Both the position numbers and the translations under genes were made by a program. Positions 42,666 to 51,659 of a stretch of DNA of 52,223 nt are shown one piece after another. Each line of letters starts with the position of its first letter. The stretch's first letter is position 1. Location of the stretch: assembly GCF_014697355.1 (NCBI RefSeq), contig NZ_JACJRQ010000049.1:1-52223 (forward strand). The letters are read 5' to 3'. This DNA comes from Nostoc calcicola FACHB-3891. Lineage in GTDB: Bacteria; Cyanobacteriota; Cyanobacteriia; Cyanobacteriales; Nostocaceae. The notes under the pieces are model-generated. The model was not told where the DNA came from, ran no database searches, and saw only the letters and a program-made list of their open reading frames with translations.

Positions 42666-42727
42666 CTTGTGGGGTGAGCGACACGAGTGCCCAAGGCTTG
42701 GGGCGGACAAGATGTCCAACCCACAAG
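42666..42727. repeat. Dispersed short repeat D, copy 1
   Basis: Starts CTTGTGGGGTGAGCG and ends GGACAAGATGTCCAACCCACAAG (split: GGACAAGATGTCC, CCCACAAG), with inverted ends. A second copy is at 49558-49616. The rest of 42443-43126 is A/T-rich with a Pho-box-like site and no gene. Confidence 0.7.
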
Positions 42728-42865
42728 AAAAATTGTATGTTTTTTTATTTGGAAGTCCCTTATTGAGAAATACATAAAATTAGCCCTTAAAAAAACTTTT
42801 TTATTTCACAAATATGCATAATTTTTTCTCTAACACATTAAGGAAAAAATTGCAATTTAAGATTT

Positions 42866-42895
42866 CTTAACCAGTCCACAATTTTTTCACAACTT
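42866..42895 (+). promoter_or_regulatory. Pho-box-like repeats upstream of alkaline phosphatase gene
   Basis: CTTAACCA, CACAATTT and CACAACTT with 3-base spacers (8-3-8-3-8). The first fits the YTTAAYYW octamer; the other two have two mismatches each. The spacing matches the site at 29256 and the gene is a phosphatase, hence the call. Confidence 0.4.
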
Positions 42896-43126
42896 TGGCT
42901 CTGTAAGTTAATTAGTATGTAATGTTCGTTGTTAATTTTGATACTTAACTGCTTTAGGAGATGTCAATTGTAGTGATGGTTGGCATTTAACAGTTGAGAC
43001 TCAACAAGCCTACAAGTCAATAAATATTTTTTTGTCTCACGCAGAGGCGCAGAGGCGCAGAGAAGAGAACACAAAGAAAGATTTTTGCAAGAGGTCTAAT
43101 AATTAAACACAGGGAGATTTTGTTTC

Positions 43127-46100
43127 ATGGCTAAGAACGTCATTATTATGATTGGAGATGGTATGGGCTGGGAAATGGCTCGTGCTGCATCGATTTATAA
43201 AGAGATTCAAAATGGGAAGACAGGTGCTAATTTAAGCGATTTTTATACGCAAGGTAAGGGTCAAGGACTTAATTTTCAAACACTCCAAGGCTATGGTTTA
43301 GTAACCACCTATGGAACAACGATCGCTAACAGTAATGGAATTTTTAGCACTGGTAATTCAGCTCTTGACGGTACTAACCCGATCACAGGAGAGAGCCAGG
43401 TTCGCCCTGGTTTCACTTTCGATCCAACTTTTAACCCAGGTAACACCCCCACAGGTGGTGCAAAAGTCAGTGATGGTGCTGTTGGTAATCTCGTAGGTTA
43501 CGATCCCACCAGAGGTGGTGCTAATCCTTGGACTCCCGGTAGCGACCCGGAATATATTAAGTACAGTTATCCTGACTCTGCAAACACCGCTACAACTCTT
43601 TACACTGGGGTCAAGAGCTACAACAACGCTGTTGGCGTTGATATTTTCGAGAATCCTCTGGAAACAATTCTCAAAACTGCGAACGAAGTTGGTAAATCCA
43701 CTGGTTTGGTGACTTCAGTTCCCATTGACCATGCGACACCCGCAGCAGCAGCAGCCAACGTTAACCGTCGCAGCAAGTATGATGATGATTATCCGGCATT
43801 AGACAACATCCTCCAACAGCAACTCCGTGTCTATCAACCGACGGTATTACTAGGTGGTGGACACCCACTTTCAGCTCCTGGAGACTTACTACCAAACGGG
43901 GTTGAGCCGAATCGCAGCAATGAATTCATTCGTCAATCTACCTATACAGAACTTAGCACTAAGCCAACTAATAACATCTACGATTACACCTTTTTGGAGC
44001 GGGGCGAGAACGCTGCACAGAAACTAGCTCAAACTGCGGCGACACTCGATCCCGAAAAAGGCGATCGCCTTTTCGGTTTGTACGGCGCTCGCGGTCAAAA
44101 TGGTAACTTGCCTGTAAGTTCTGCCAACGGCGACTACAGTACCACTGGTTTAGATATGTTCAGCGTTTTCGCTAACCAAGGTGATAACGCCAAAGTAGAC
44201 ACCAAGCGTCCACTACTTCCTGGAGAAACAGATGCATCTTTCATCGCCAAAGAAATTAATGAAAACCCAACCCTCAATGACTTAACAAACGCTGCATTAA
44301 ATGTACTAGGGAAAGACCCCGATGGTTTCTGGTTGATGGTTGAGGGTGGCGATATTGATTGGTCTGCCCATGATAACAACATGGACAACCTGATCGGCAC
44401 CCTATTAGACTTTGATAAAGCAGTCGGATCTACCATTGACTGGATCGAAAAAAATGGTGGTTGGGAAGAAAACCAACTCATTGTTACTGCTGACCACGAT
44501 CACTATTTGACTCTCAACGGTGATTTTCCGACTTTAGTACAAAATCAAGGTGCCCAAGCGTTAACCAATTTAGATACCCCGGCAGAAGTTGGACATTACT
44601 GGGGATCAGATCCCAATGTCAAGTATGGTTGGGGAACTCACACCAACCGTCCCGTACCTGTTTACTACCAAGGTGCTGGTTCGGAAGTACTAAATAGCTT
44701 GGTGGGTCAAGGTTATAACGCATACGGTTCTAATATTCCCGGAATTGCAGGTTTAAACGATCAAACCCATATTTACCAGACGATGTTTGCTTCAATAGTG
44801 CCAAAAGTTGAGTTAGTTGGTTTTGCTTCTTTACCTGCTGACACCTTTAGTGATGGGCCACCTTCTGGTAAAGATATTTCAGGTAATGGTAGAACAGGGT
44901 CTTTCCCAGGACAGCCAATTCAAGGCTTCAGTGGTGTCCAATTTGCTAACAGTAACTCTTTCTACTTCTTGTCAGACAATGGTTATGGCAGCAAAGATAA
45001 TAGTGAAGACTTTCTGCTGCGAATCAATCGTCTAAACCCGAATTTTAAGGGAACAGAAAATGGCGATGGTACTGTTAAAGTTTTAGACTACATTCAACTG
45101 TCTGACCCTAACAACAAAGTTCCTTTCCAAATTGTTAATGAAGGCACCACCAATAGATTCCTAACTGGTGCTGACTTTGATGTAGAGTCATTTGTCTTTG
45201 ACAAAGACGGGACAATCTGGGTGGGAGAGGAGTTTGGCCCTTACCTGTTGCATTTTGATGCCACTGGTAAATTATTAGAAGCTCCCATCGCTACACCTGA
45301 CCGATTCAAAACTTTAGATGGAGAAGCACCTTTAGTTATTGGTCACAGAGGTGCAAGTGGTTATCGTCCAGAACACACCTTAGAATCTTATAAGCAAGCA
45401 ATTGAGCGCGGCGCTGACTTTATTGAGCCTGATTTGGTAGTCACAAAAGATGGTGTGTTGATTGCTCGCCACGAGCCGGCTTTAGCAGTTTTGAATGCTG
45501 ATGGTACTGTTAATTTCAACAATACAACCACAGATGTTTATAAGCATCCAGAATTTGCCGATCGCAAAAAAACAGTAAGCTTAGATGGAACCACAATTAC
45601 AGGCTGGTTTGCTGAAGATTTCACCTTAGCTGAAATCAAGACTTTACGAGCAGAAGAACGTCTACCTTTCCGGGATCATTCTTTTGACGGTCAATTTCAG
45701 ATTCCCACCCTCGCGGAAATCATCGATTTAGTTAAACAAGTAGAAGCCGACACAGGTAAAAAGATTGGCATCTATCCGGAAACTAAACATCCGACTTATT
45801 TTGCCGATGAAGCTACCTATGTAGGCACTACGGACAAAATTAACAGAAACATCAGTCAGTTACTCATCGATACACTCAAGGCAAATAATTTTACTGACCC
45901 CAGTCGCATCTTCATCCAGTCCTTTGAAGTAAGTAACCTTAAAGAACTGCATGATGTTATTATGCCTGCCGCAGGGGTAGATATTCCACTTGTGCAACTT
46001 TTAGATGCCAGTGATATTGATATCAACGGCAAGATTATCGAAAGTCAGCCTTATGATTTGAAAGTCGATGGTGATACTCGCACCTATGGCGATTTGCGAA

Positions 46101-47899
46101 CTCCAGAAGGCTTAGCTGAAGTTGCCACCTATGCTGATGGCATTGGTCCTTGGAAACGGATGATTGTTAGCGTCAAAGGTACTGATGCCAACAATGATGG
46201 CAAAGCCGATGATGTCAATAACGATGGAGTGGTCAATGATGCCGACAAGACAACGTTAGCTCCCACTACCTTAGTTCAAGATGCTCACAATGCTGGTTTG
46301 GTAGTTCACCCCTACACCTTCCGTGCAGAAAATCAGTATTTAGCAGCAGATTACAAAGGCCAGCTAGCACTAGAAATTCAGCAGTTCTATCAATTAGGGG
46401 TAGATGCGCTATTTAGTGATTTCCCAGATATCGCCGATGAAGTACGGGATAAACTTAGAGACGATCCTCAGTATAATGTAGTGCGATCGCCACAAAACCC
46501 CGATGTTCTCTCCGGTGATGCTTTTGCTAACTTAGCCGGCTCCAAAGGTTTTGAAGGCGGAGCAATCAACGCCAGCAAAACTAAGCTTTATATGCTGCTA
46601 GAAGGCACAGTCCAAGGTGATACTCCTGGCGCTTTGCGGATTAACGAATTTGATTTAGCCAGCCACAAGTATAGCGATCGAAAACTTTACTACAGACTGG
46701 ACAATCCCGCAAATGCGATCGGCGATTTAGCAGTCATTAATGACAATGAGTACCTTGTAATTGAGCGAGATAACAATCAAGGAGCCGCAGCTAAATTCAA
46801 GAGAATCTACAAAATAGATTTGTCTAAAACAGATTCTCATGGCTACGTAGCAAAAGAAGAAGTTGCAGACTTGTTAAATATCCAAGACCCCAACGACCTC
46901 AATGGCGATGGCAAAACTAACTTTAACTTTCCCTTTCAAACAATTGAAAATGTTTTAGTTGTTGACAAAAACACCATTTTGGTAGCCAATGACAACAACT
47001 ATCCCTTCTCAACAGGTCGTCCCGGAAACGATCCTCAAAATCCAGTCATAGACAACAACGAAATTCTACTGCTGAAACTGGAGAAGCCCCTTAATCTTGC
47101 TCCTGGCTTAGGTCAACCCCAAGCTGAAGAAATTAATTTTGGTTCCAGTGACAGCGATACCATTACAGTTGAGCCAAATCAAACCTTATTCACAGGTGAT
47201 GGAGCAGACTTTGTAGAAGGCGCTACAGGTAACACAATCCAGACTGGAAGCGGTGAAGATACGGTGCTGGTAGGCAATAACTCTTCAGTGTCCGCAGGGG
47301 ACGGTGATGATAGTATTTTTATTGGTCAAAATGGTGCTGCTAGCAACACAACTGCCGATGGTGGTAATGATGATGACGAAATTACCGTAATCGAAGCCAG
47401 TGGTAGCAATAACCTATTGGGAGGTGCAGGTGCTGACACTCTGACAGTAGTTGAAGGTTCGCGTCAATTATCCTTCGGTGGTTCAGGCAAAGATACCCTC
47501 AAAAGTGAAGGTAGCAATAACCGTCTGTATGGCGGTTCTGGAGATGACAAACTCTTCTCTGGTGTCAATGATTCCTTGTTTGGTGGCGATGGTGATGATG
47601 TGCTATTTGCAGGTATTGCAGGTGGTAATCGCCTCAGTGGAGGTACTGGTGCAGACCAGTTTTGGGTTGCCAATGGCAGTTTACCAACTAGCAAGAATAT
47701 CGTCACTGATTTTACAAGTGGCATTGACAAAATCGGGCTTGGCGGTATTGGCGTTACTCAATTTAGTGCCTTAACTCTATTGCAACAAGGTAGTGATACT
47801 TTGGTGAAGGCTGGAAATACAGAGTTGGTTTCATTGCTTGGAATTACATCAACTAGCCTCACAGCAAATGACTTTGTTTTCGCTGCTAGTGTGGTTTAG
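43127..47899 (+). CDS. RTX alkaline phosphatase / GDPD / phytase-like fusion (1590 aa)
   Basis: Residues 1-558 are a PhoA-type alkaline phosphatase: NVIIMIGDGMGW (metal Asp), PDSANTATTLYTG (nucleophile Ser region), VEGGDIDWSAHDNN, VTADHDHYL and WGTHTNR. Residues about 562-736 begin an esterase-like phytase propeller (GFSGVQFANSNSFYFLSDNGY). A full GDPD domain interrupts it at about 737-1110 (VIGHRGASGYRPEHTLESY, IEPDLVVTKDG, ARHEP). The propeller resumes at about 1125-1327 (FEGGAINASKTKLYMLLEG). A calcium-binding tail closes it (1335-1590). It could cleave phosphomonoesters and glycerophosphodiesters outside the cell. No signal peptide; type I export likely. GGGAG precedes the ATG. Confidence 0.88.
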   Translation: MAKNVIIMIGDGMGWEMARAASIYKEIQNGKTGANLSDFYTQGKGQGLNFQTLQGYGLVTTYGTTIANSNGIFSTGNSALDGTNPITGESQVRPGFTFDPTFNPGNTPTGGAKVSDGAVGNLVGYDPTRGGANPWTPGSDPEYIKYSYPDSANTATTLYTGVKSYNNAVGVDIFENPLETILKTANEVGKSTGLVTSVPIDHATPAAAAANVNRRSKYDDDYPALDNILQQQLRVYQPTVLLGGGHPLSAPGDLLPNGVEPNRSNEFIRQSTYTELSTKPTNNIYDYTFLERGENAAQKLAQTAATLDPEKGDRLFGLYGARGQNGNLPVSSANGDYSTTGLDMFSVFANQGDNAKVDTKRPLLPGETDASFIAKEINENPTLNDLTNAALNVLGKDPDGFWLMVEGGDIDWSAHDNNMDNLIGTLLDFDKAVGSTIDWIEKNGGWEENQLIVTADHDHYLTLNGDFPTLVQNQGAQALTNLDTPAEVGHYWGSDPNVKYGWGTHTNRPVPVYYQGAGSEVLNSLVGQGYNAYGSNIPGIAGLNDQTHIYQTMFASIVPKVELVGFASLPADTFSDGPPSGKDISGNGRTGSFPGQPIQGFSGVQFANSNSFYFLSDNGYGSKDNSEDFLLRINRLNPNFKGTENGDGTVKVLDYIQLSDPNNKVPFQIVNEGTTNRFLTGADFDVESFVFDKDGTIWVGEEFGPYLLHFDATGKLLEAPIATPDRFKTLDGEAPLVIGHRGASGYRPEHTLESYKQAIERGADFIEPDLVVTKDGVLIARHEPALAVLNADGTVNFNNTTTDVYKHPEFADRKKTVSLDGTTITGWFAEDFTLAEIKTLRAEERLPFRDHSFDGQFQIPTLAEIIDLVKQVEADTGKKIGIYPETKHPTYFADEATYVGTTDKINRNISQLLIDTLKANNFTDPSRIFIQSFEVSNLKELHDVIMPAAGVDIPLVQLLDASDIDINGKIIESQPYDLKVDGDTRTYGDLRTPEGLAEVATYADGIGPWKRMIVSVKGTDANNDGKADDVNNDGVVNDADKTTLAPTTLVQDAHNAGLVVHPYTFRAENQYLAADYKGQLALEIQQFYQLGVDALFSDFPDIADEVRDKLRDDPQYNVVRSPQNPDVLSGDAFANLAGSKGFEGGAINASKTKLYMLLEGTVQGDTPGALRINEFDLASHKYSDRKLYYRLDNPANAIGDLAVINDNEYLVIERDNNQGAAAKFKRIYKIDLSKTDSHGYVAKEEVADLLNIQDPNDLNGDGKTNFNFPFQTIENVLVVDKNTILVANDNNYPFSTGRPGNDPQNPVIDNNEILLLKLEKPLNLAPGLGQPQAEEINFGSSDSDTITVEPNQTLFTGDGADFVEGATGNTIQTGSGEDTVLVGNNSSVSAGDGDDSIFIGQNGAASNTTADGGNDDDEITVIEASGSNNLLGGAGADTLTVVEGSRQLSFGGSGKDTLKSEGSNNRLYGGSGDDKLFSGVNDSLFGGDGDDVLFAGIAGGNRLSGGTGADQFWVANGSLPTSKNIVTDFTSGIDKIGLGGIGVTQFSALTLLQQGSDTLVKAGNTELVSLLGITSTSLTANDFVFAASVV

Positions 47900-47964
47900 T
47901 CCAAAGATGATTACAGCTTAAATTCAACATTCAAAATTAATTAAGCTGTAGTAATTTTGCTATT

Positions 47965-47992
47965 GCGAGGGATTAATACTCCCTCGCTTTTT
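47965..47992 (+). terminator. Rho-independent terminator
   Basis: GCGAGGGA (47965-47972) pairs with TCCCTCGC (47980-47987), then five T. Confidence 0.88.
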
Positions 47993-47997
47993 ATATT

Positions 47998-48100
47998 TAT
48001 AGCGTTTCCCGATCTACTGAGGTACACCTGTAGGGGCACGGCACTGTTCCCTACACCTGGCGATGTAGTGTTGTACCGCATCTGAATGGGAACCGGCATA
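47998..48100. repeat. MITE-like element A, copy 2
   Basis: Ends TATAGCGTTTCCC (47998-48010) and GGGAACCGGCATA (48088-48100). It is in the opposite orientation to the copy at 10528-10631, and its inner palindrome is partly decayed. Confidence 0.72.
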
Positions 48101-48335
48101 TCAGGACTTTTGATAACACTTAATTAGAAAAACTCATCCTTTAATAAGTCAAGAAGAAACCGGAGCTAAAACAACTTAAGCTGAGCTTATACATGGACAT
48201 GTTTTACTCGCAATTTGTGTTTTTAGATAAGTAAAGCTAAAGCTGTTCTAGAAAAATTTATTTATTATTTATACAAACTCATCAAATGATAAGTAAACAA
48301 TAAGTCTTCCTCAATAAATTTGTTGTTAATTTATC

Positions 48336-48419
48336 AATCAACACATTTTTGTCAATCCGACATGTTCTGAAGTGATTAATCAACACGTTTTAGTAAGTCA
48401 GCCATGTTCTGGAGTGACT
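48336..48419. repeat. Two tandem 42-base repeats
   Basis: AATCAACACATTTTTGTCAA... (48336-48377) is repeated immediately at 48378-48419 with several changes; both end in CATGTTCTG(A/G)AGTGA. Confidence 0.75.
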
Positions 48420-48582
48420 AATGCTTGTTCTGTAGTAGGGTGCGTTGTCGCAAAGCGCAATGCACCATCTAAATATGTCCTATTGCATTAAAATCTGACG
48501 GATTAAAATACTTATTACCTCGTTTGAGTTCTCAATTGGTAATAATGGACTCCAGTCTCCTGGGCTGGCGTAGCCAATCAAT

Positions 48583-48614
48583 CGCAATAAAGTATAAAAT
48601 TATACTTTATTGCG
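48583..48614. repeat. Perfect 32-base palindrome
   Basis: CGCAATAAAGTATAA (48583-48597) and its exact complement (48600-48614) flank AA. No gene ends here, so it may be a cruciform-prone repeat or orphan terminator. Confidence 0.75.
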
Positions 48615-48648
48615 GTTAAAATGAAAAATATTTTAGTTGGCGATCGAG

Positions 48649-48752
48649 CAATACAGCTCAGTTAAGCATTTCTTTTCTCTCTTCTCTCTGTGCCCTCTGC
48701 GCCTCTGCGGTTCGTTAAACAAAAGAGTTATAGCCTTAAGTGAACCGTATTG
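48649..48752. repeat. MITE-like element B, copy 2, with 10-base target duplication
   Basis: Ends CAATACAGCTCAGTTAAG and (complement) CAATACGGTTCACTTAAG. GGCGATCGAG occurs on both sides (48639-48648 and 48753-48762), a perfect direct repeat consistent with a target-site duplication. Confidence 0.75.
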
Positions 48753-48923
48753 GGCGATCGAGTTATTTGATTTTGAAAAAGCTGATTCCCCATTCCCTAC
48801 TCCCTCCATACACAAATAAATTCAAAAATCACAGCAGATTACAAAATTTGTGGATTTTGCTGAGCCACAATGTAGTTTAAGTAGTGCATAGTAATTTTAT
48901 AAACCTTAAAAGTTAGAAAATTT

Positions 48924-49319
48924 ATGTCTCAAAAAAAACGCACATCTCGCGTTCTAGATAATGCCGAGTTAAAATTTGCTGGAGTCAAAGCAATAAATAC
49001 CAATCTGGATATTGGAGATAATTACAACACCACGAAATTTGCAGAATTAATTGAAGAATTACGCACTAAATTAGAAAATCACAATACTATTCTCAGCATG
49101 ATTGACTCTTCCAAAATAGAAGTTCAAGAGTTAGAAAAAAAATTGGGAACTTACTGTGAGAATATGATGATGGGGATTGGTTTTAAATATGGCAAAGACA
49201 GCCGTGAATATGAAATGGCTGGGGGAGTTCGCAGAAGTGAAATTTTGCGTAAAAGTAGAGCAACTCGGTTAAAAACTGCCGCGAAAAAAGCATCTAGTAC
49301 AAATTCTGAACGTATGTAG
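48924..49319 (+). CDS. Conserved cyanobacterial hypothetical protein (131 aa)
   Basis: Starts MSQKKRTSRVLDNAELKFAG. It is largely helical (FAELIEELRTKLENHNTIL; SKIEVQELEKKLGTYCENM), with the block FKYGKDSREYEMAGGVRRSE and a basic, Ser/Thr-rich tail. The short block with YGKDSxEYEMAGG is one I associate with a cyanobacterial unknown family. There is no signal peptide or membrane helix. It has its own intergenic space on both sides, so it is probably monocistronic. Confidence 0.75.
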   Translation: MSQKKRTSRVLDNAELKFAGVKAINTNLDIGDNYNTTKFAELIEELRTKLENHNTILSMIDSSKIEVQELEKKLGTYCENMMMGIGFKYGKDSREYEMAGGVRRSEILRKSRATRLKTAAKKASSTNSERM

Positions 49320-49746
49320 CATGTCGGCAATAGAGCAGATTTCATGTTTTTGAGGTACAGATCGTCGTAAGGGCACAACATCTTTCAATGGTGTCAATTT
49401 CAGCTATAAATAGCTTCACTGTTGGCTTCATAACCCGCTTGGTAATTCATTCCCAAGCTAATAGCTCAAGTCTACTGAAGTAGACTAAAGATTATTGAGG
49501 AATTCAGAAAAGATAAGTAGTGGCGTGACAAGCTTAAAATAGTGCATTAACTTGACTCTTGTGGGATGGGCGTCTCGCCCGTCCGGTGGGTGCGGACAAG
49601 ATGTCCACACCACAAGAAAATTTTTTGCAACATTTTAGCCTTGTCACGCTACTACAAATATTTAGATTTTTCACCAAATCAAATATGATTCCTATAGCAA
49701 TCCGGTTTCATTGCTTTTGTCCTTCTTTCCTGCTCCCTGCTATATT
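49320..49746. other. Gene-free interval with repeat D copy 2
   Basis: Contains a decayed MITE end (about 49333-49386) and the second copy of repeat D (49558-49616: CTTGTGGGATGGGCG ... GGACAAGATGTCC ... CCACAAG). A 77-residue frame at 49559 lies in the repeat and is rejected. Confidence 0.7.
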
Positions 49747-50601
49747 TCATGGAAGCATTTTAGGACGACTGATAATTAGTACCTGTACTTGACCATCACC
49801 AGTGTTGATTGCTAATACTGGAGGACGCTGATCCCGTTTTGCATCAGCAGGCATTGCAGGAAACAGATAAACCCAATTGTTGTTTTCAATTAGCAATCGC
49901 CAAACAATAGGTTGCTTTGGATTAGTTGTTAAATCGTTTGTTTCTCGTCCATAAATTCGTCGGAATTGCTCAACATCTCCGATGATGCGAGAATTCTTTA
50001 AATCAGGATTTGTCAAATCTTCCAGATTCAGGCCTAAAGGACTTTTGTCTTGTGGACTGACTAGAGTCACAATGGGTCTAGTTGAAGTTGTATTAACTGC
50101 ATCCCGGAAAGCATCAGTAGCACCTTGCCAACGACCTAACCAAAATAAAGCAGCCAAAATCCAGGCAACAACAATGATTTCATGGCGTAAAGGTAGAGGT
50201 AGAAATTGAGCAAAAGAACGTAAACGTTGAAACAGCCAAAAACTGTGTACTTTTTGTGTATAACGAGTAAGAAGTGAGTTTAAGGTACTAGATGTAGATG
50301 GGCTGACTGCTCTCGGCGAACAAATAATCCAAAGACTGAATTTAATTAATATAACAGTAATAATCAGAGCTACTAACGCTCGTAAAAATATCCAAATATT
50401 ACCTAAAATAACTTGGATTGGTACTAATAAAAAAGACTCAAATGGAAAATTTAAAGCAGTAATTTCTATTTCAAAAAAACTAAAGTAAGCCCAGCGATAT
50501 ATCCAACCAAGAAAGTAAAGGAAGATAGCTAATACACCAAGCAAACTAGCGAAGCTTCCTAAAAAATTGGTGTTGGAAGAATGGTCAGGAGTAGGGGACA
50601 T
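49747..50601 (-). CDS. Hypothetical membrane protein (284 aa)
   Basis: Three or four hydrophobic helices are visible: residues ~14-40 (FASLLGVLAIFLYFLGWIY), ~56-100 (LVPIQVILGNIWIFL, ALVALIITVILIKF) and ~142-160 (EIIVVAWILAALFWLG). The C-terminal ~110 residues are a soluble domain with TNPKQPIVWRLLIENNNWVYLF and VLAINTGDGQVQVLII, likely strands. The gene faces the next gene divergently across about 280 bases. I do not recognise the family. Confidence 0.65.
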   Translation of the reverse strand: MSPTPDHSSNTNFLGSFASLLGVLAIFLYFLGWIYRWAYFSFFEIEITALNFPFESFLLVPIQVILGNIWIFLRALVALIITVILIKFSLWIICSPRAVSPSTSSTLNSLLTRYTQKVHSFWLFQRLRSFAQFLPLPLRHEIIVVAWILAALFWLGRWQGATDAFRDAVNTTSTRPIVTLVSPQDKSPLGLNLEDLTNPDLKNSRIIGDVEQFRRIYGRETNDLTTNPKQPIVWRLLIENNNWVYLFPAMPADAKRDQRPPVLAINTGDGQVQVLIISRPKMLP

Positions 50602-50882
50602 AATTACAATCGGAATTACTAAGAATTTAGTTATAGCTACCTACTAGCAGACCAGATAAAACAACCCCACTATAGGAGAAAGTACATTGCTTGATTGTTA
50701 CATACAGTCTCAGTACTGCCTTTGAATCAAAATTAGCCATAATCTGTTAATCAAGCAAAAATCCTTAAAAAAGCTTTTCCGAAATCAAGAGTAATTTCCT
50801 TGATTGTATAATTGATGATACTAAGCTTTTGAGACTAAATCCACCTTTTTGCTTTAGTTCTTACATTATTAGCTATAAATAT

Positions 50883-51467
50883 ATGAAAGTAGTTTTTAGA
50901 ACACTGAGTATTGTGTCAATAATAGCTACAAGTATGATAGTAGAAAATATATGGGTAGCAAGTGCAACTCCTCAATTAGCGCAAACACAACGGTCAATAA
51001 TTAAGAGTTTAGTACCTTTAGCACTACCTACTAGTGCAGATGTATGGTTCAAAGATGGGAAATCAATTACTGGGCAACTAACAGATTTTAATTCCAAAAA
51101 CCAAAAAATTCAGATTTTCCGTGCTGGTACACCTCGCTCAGTTCAGCTTAGCCAAGTACAGCGAATAAATTTTAGACGAGATGCATTGGTTTATATCGCT
51201 GGTGAAGGACGAGTCATTCGAGGAGAAGATAGGGCAAAAGCAACACAAAGCATATGGGGAAATATACCAGTAGATGCATTTCGGTTAATCGATTCAAAGC
51301 AGGGGCAAGCTAGCGTAGATTTATCAAAAGTAATGAATCAAAAACAACTACGTGGTATTTTGGGAGTAGCAGAGGACAGTTTATACGTAGTAGACGAGAT
51401 GGAATTTAAACCAGCTAAAAAGCTAACGATTAAGGTGACACCAACGGATCGCTTACAAGCCCGTTAA
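50883..51467 (+). CDS. Exported hypothetical protein (194 aa)
   Basis: Read from the ATG at 50883 (MKVVFRTLSIVSIIATSMIV), which starts a signal peptide; an earlier start at 50829 would put extra residues in front of it. The mature part begins around SATPQLAQTQ and has beta-rich segments (ADVWFKDGKSITGQL, KIQIFRAGTPRSVQLSQVQRINF) reminiscent of small Sm/SH3-like barrels, followed by VIRGEDRAKATQSIWGN. No catalytic motif is seen. Function unknown. Confidence 0.7.
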   Translation: MKVVFRTLSIVSIIATSMIVENIWVASATPQLAQTQRSIIKSLVPLALPTSADVWFKDGKSITGQLTDFNSKNQKIQIFRAGTPRSVQLSQVQRINFRRDALVYIAGEGRVIRGEDRAKATQSIWGNIPVDAFRLIDSKQGQASVDLSKVMNQKQLRGILGVAEDSLYVVDEMEFKPAKKLTIKVTPTDRLQAR

Positions 51468-51582
51468 CTCAGCGTGAGTTCGATAGATTCCAAAGAACCC
51501 CTCTCCAAACCTCTAACAGAAGCAAGGCTACGGTGTACACACAAGTGAGATCCAGTTTTATCGATAAGCGAGAAAGCCCTCA

Positions 51583-51653
51583 TGTAGAGACGCGATTTAT
51601 CGCGTCTAAAAAATTGACACGTTACAGAGACGCGATAAATCGCCGTCTCTACA
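51583..51653. repeat. Two dispersed GTAGAGACGCG palindromes
   Basis: TGTAGAGACGCGATTTATCG then, after a short gap, ACAGAGACGCGATAAATCG ending GTCTCTACA; relatives of 21152-21187 and 25244-25274. Confidence 0.65.
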
Positions 51654-51659
51654 AGAATA

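Larger units (their letters stand above)
48101..48923. other. Gene-free repeat-rich interval
   Basis: No convincing gene in about 820 bases. Contents are a tandem 42-base repeat, a GGTGCGTTG/GCAATGCACC dispersed palindrome near 48440-48466, a perfect palindrome and a MITE, listed separately. Confidence 0.75.

Noticed and set aside
48336..48419. Tandem 42-base repeats as a CRISPR fragment
   Set aside because: Only two units, no conserved repeat/unique spacer alternation and no cas genes nearby.
48637..48819. Frames on both strands of about 60 residues
   Set aside because: Both lie inside MITE B copy 2 and read its repeats.
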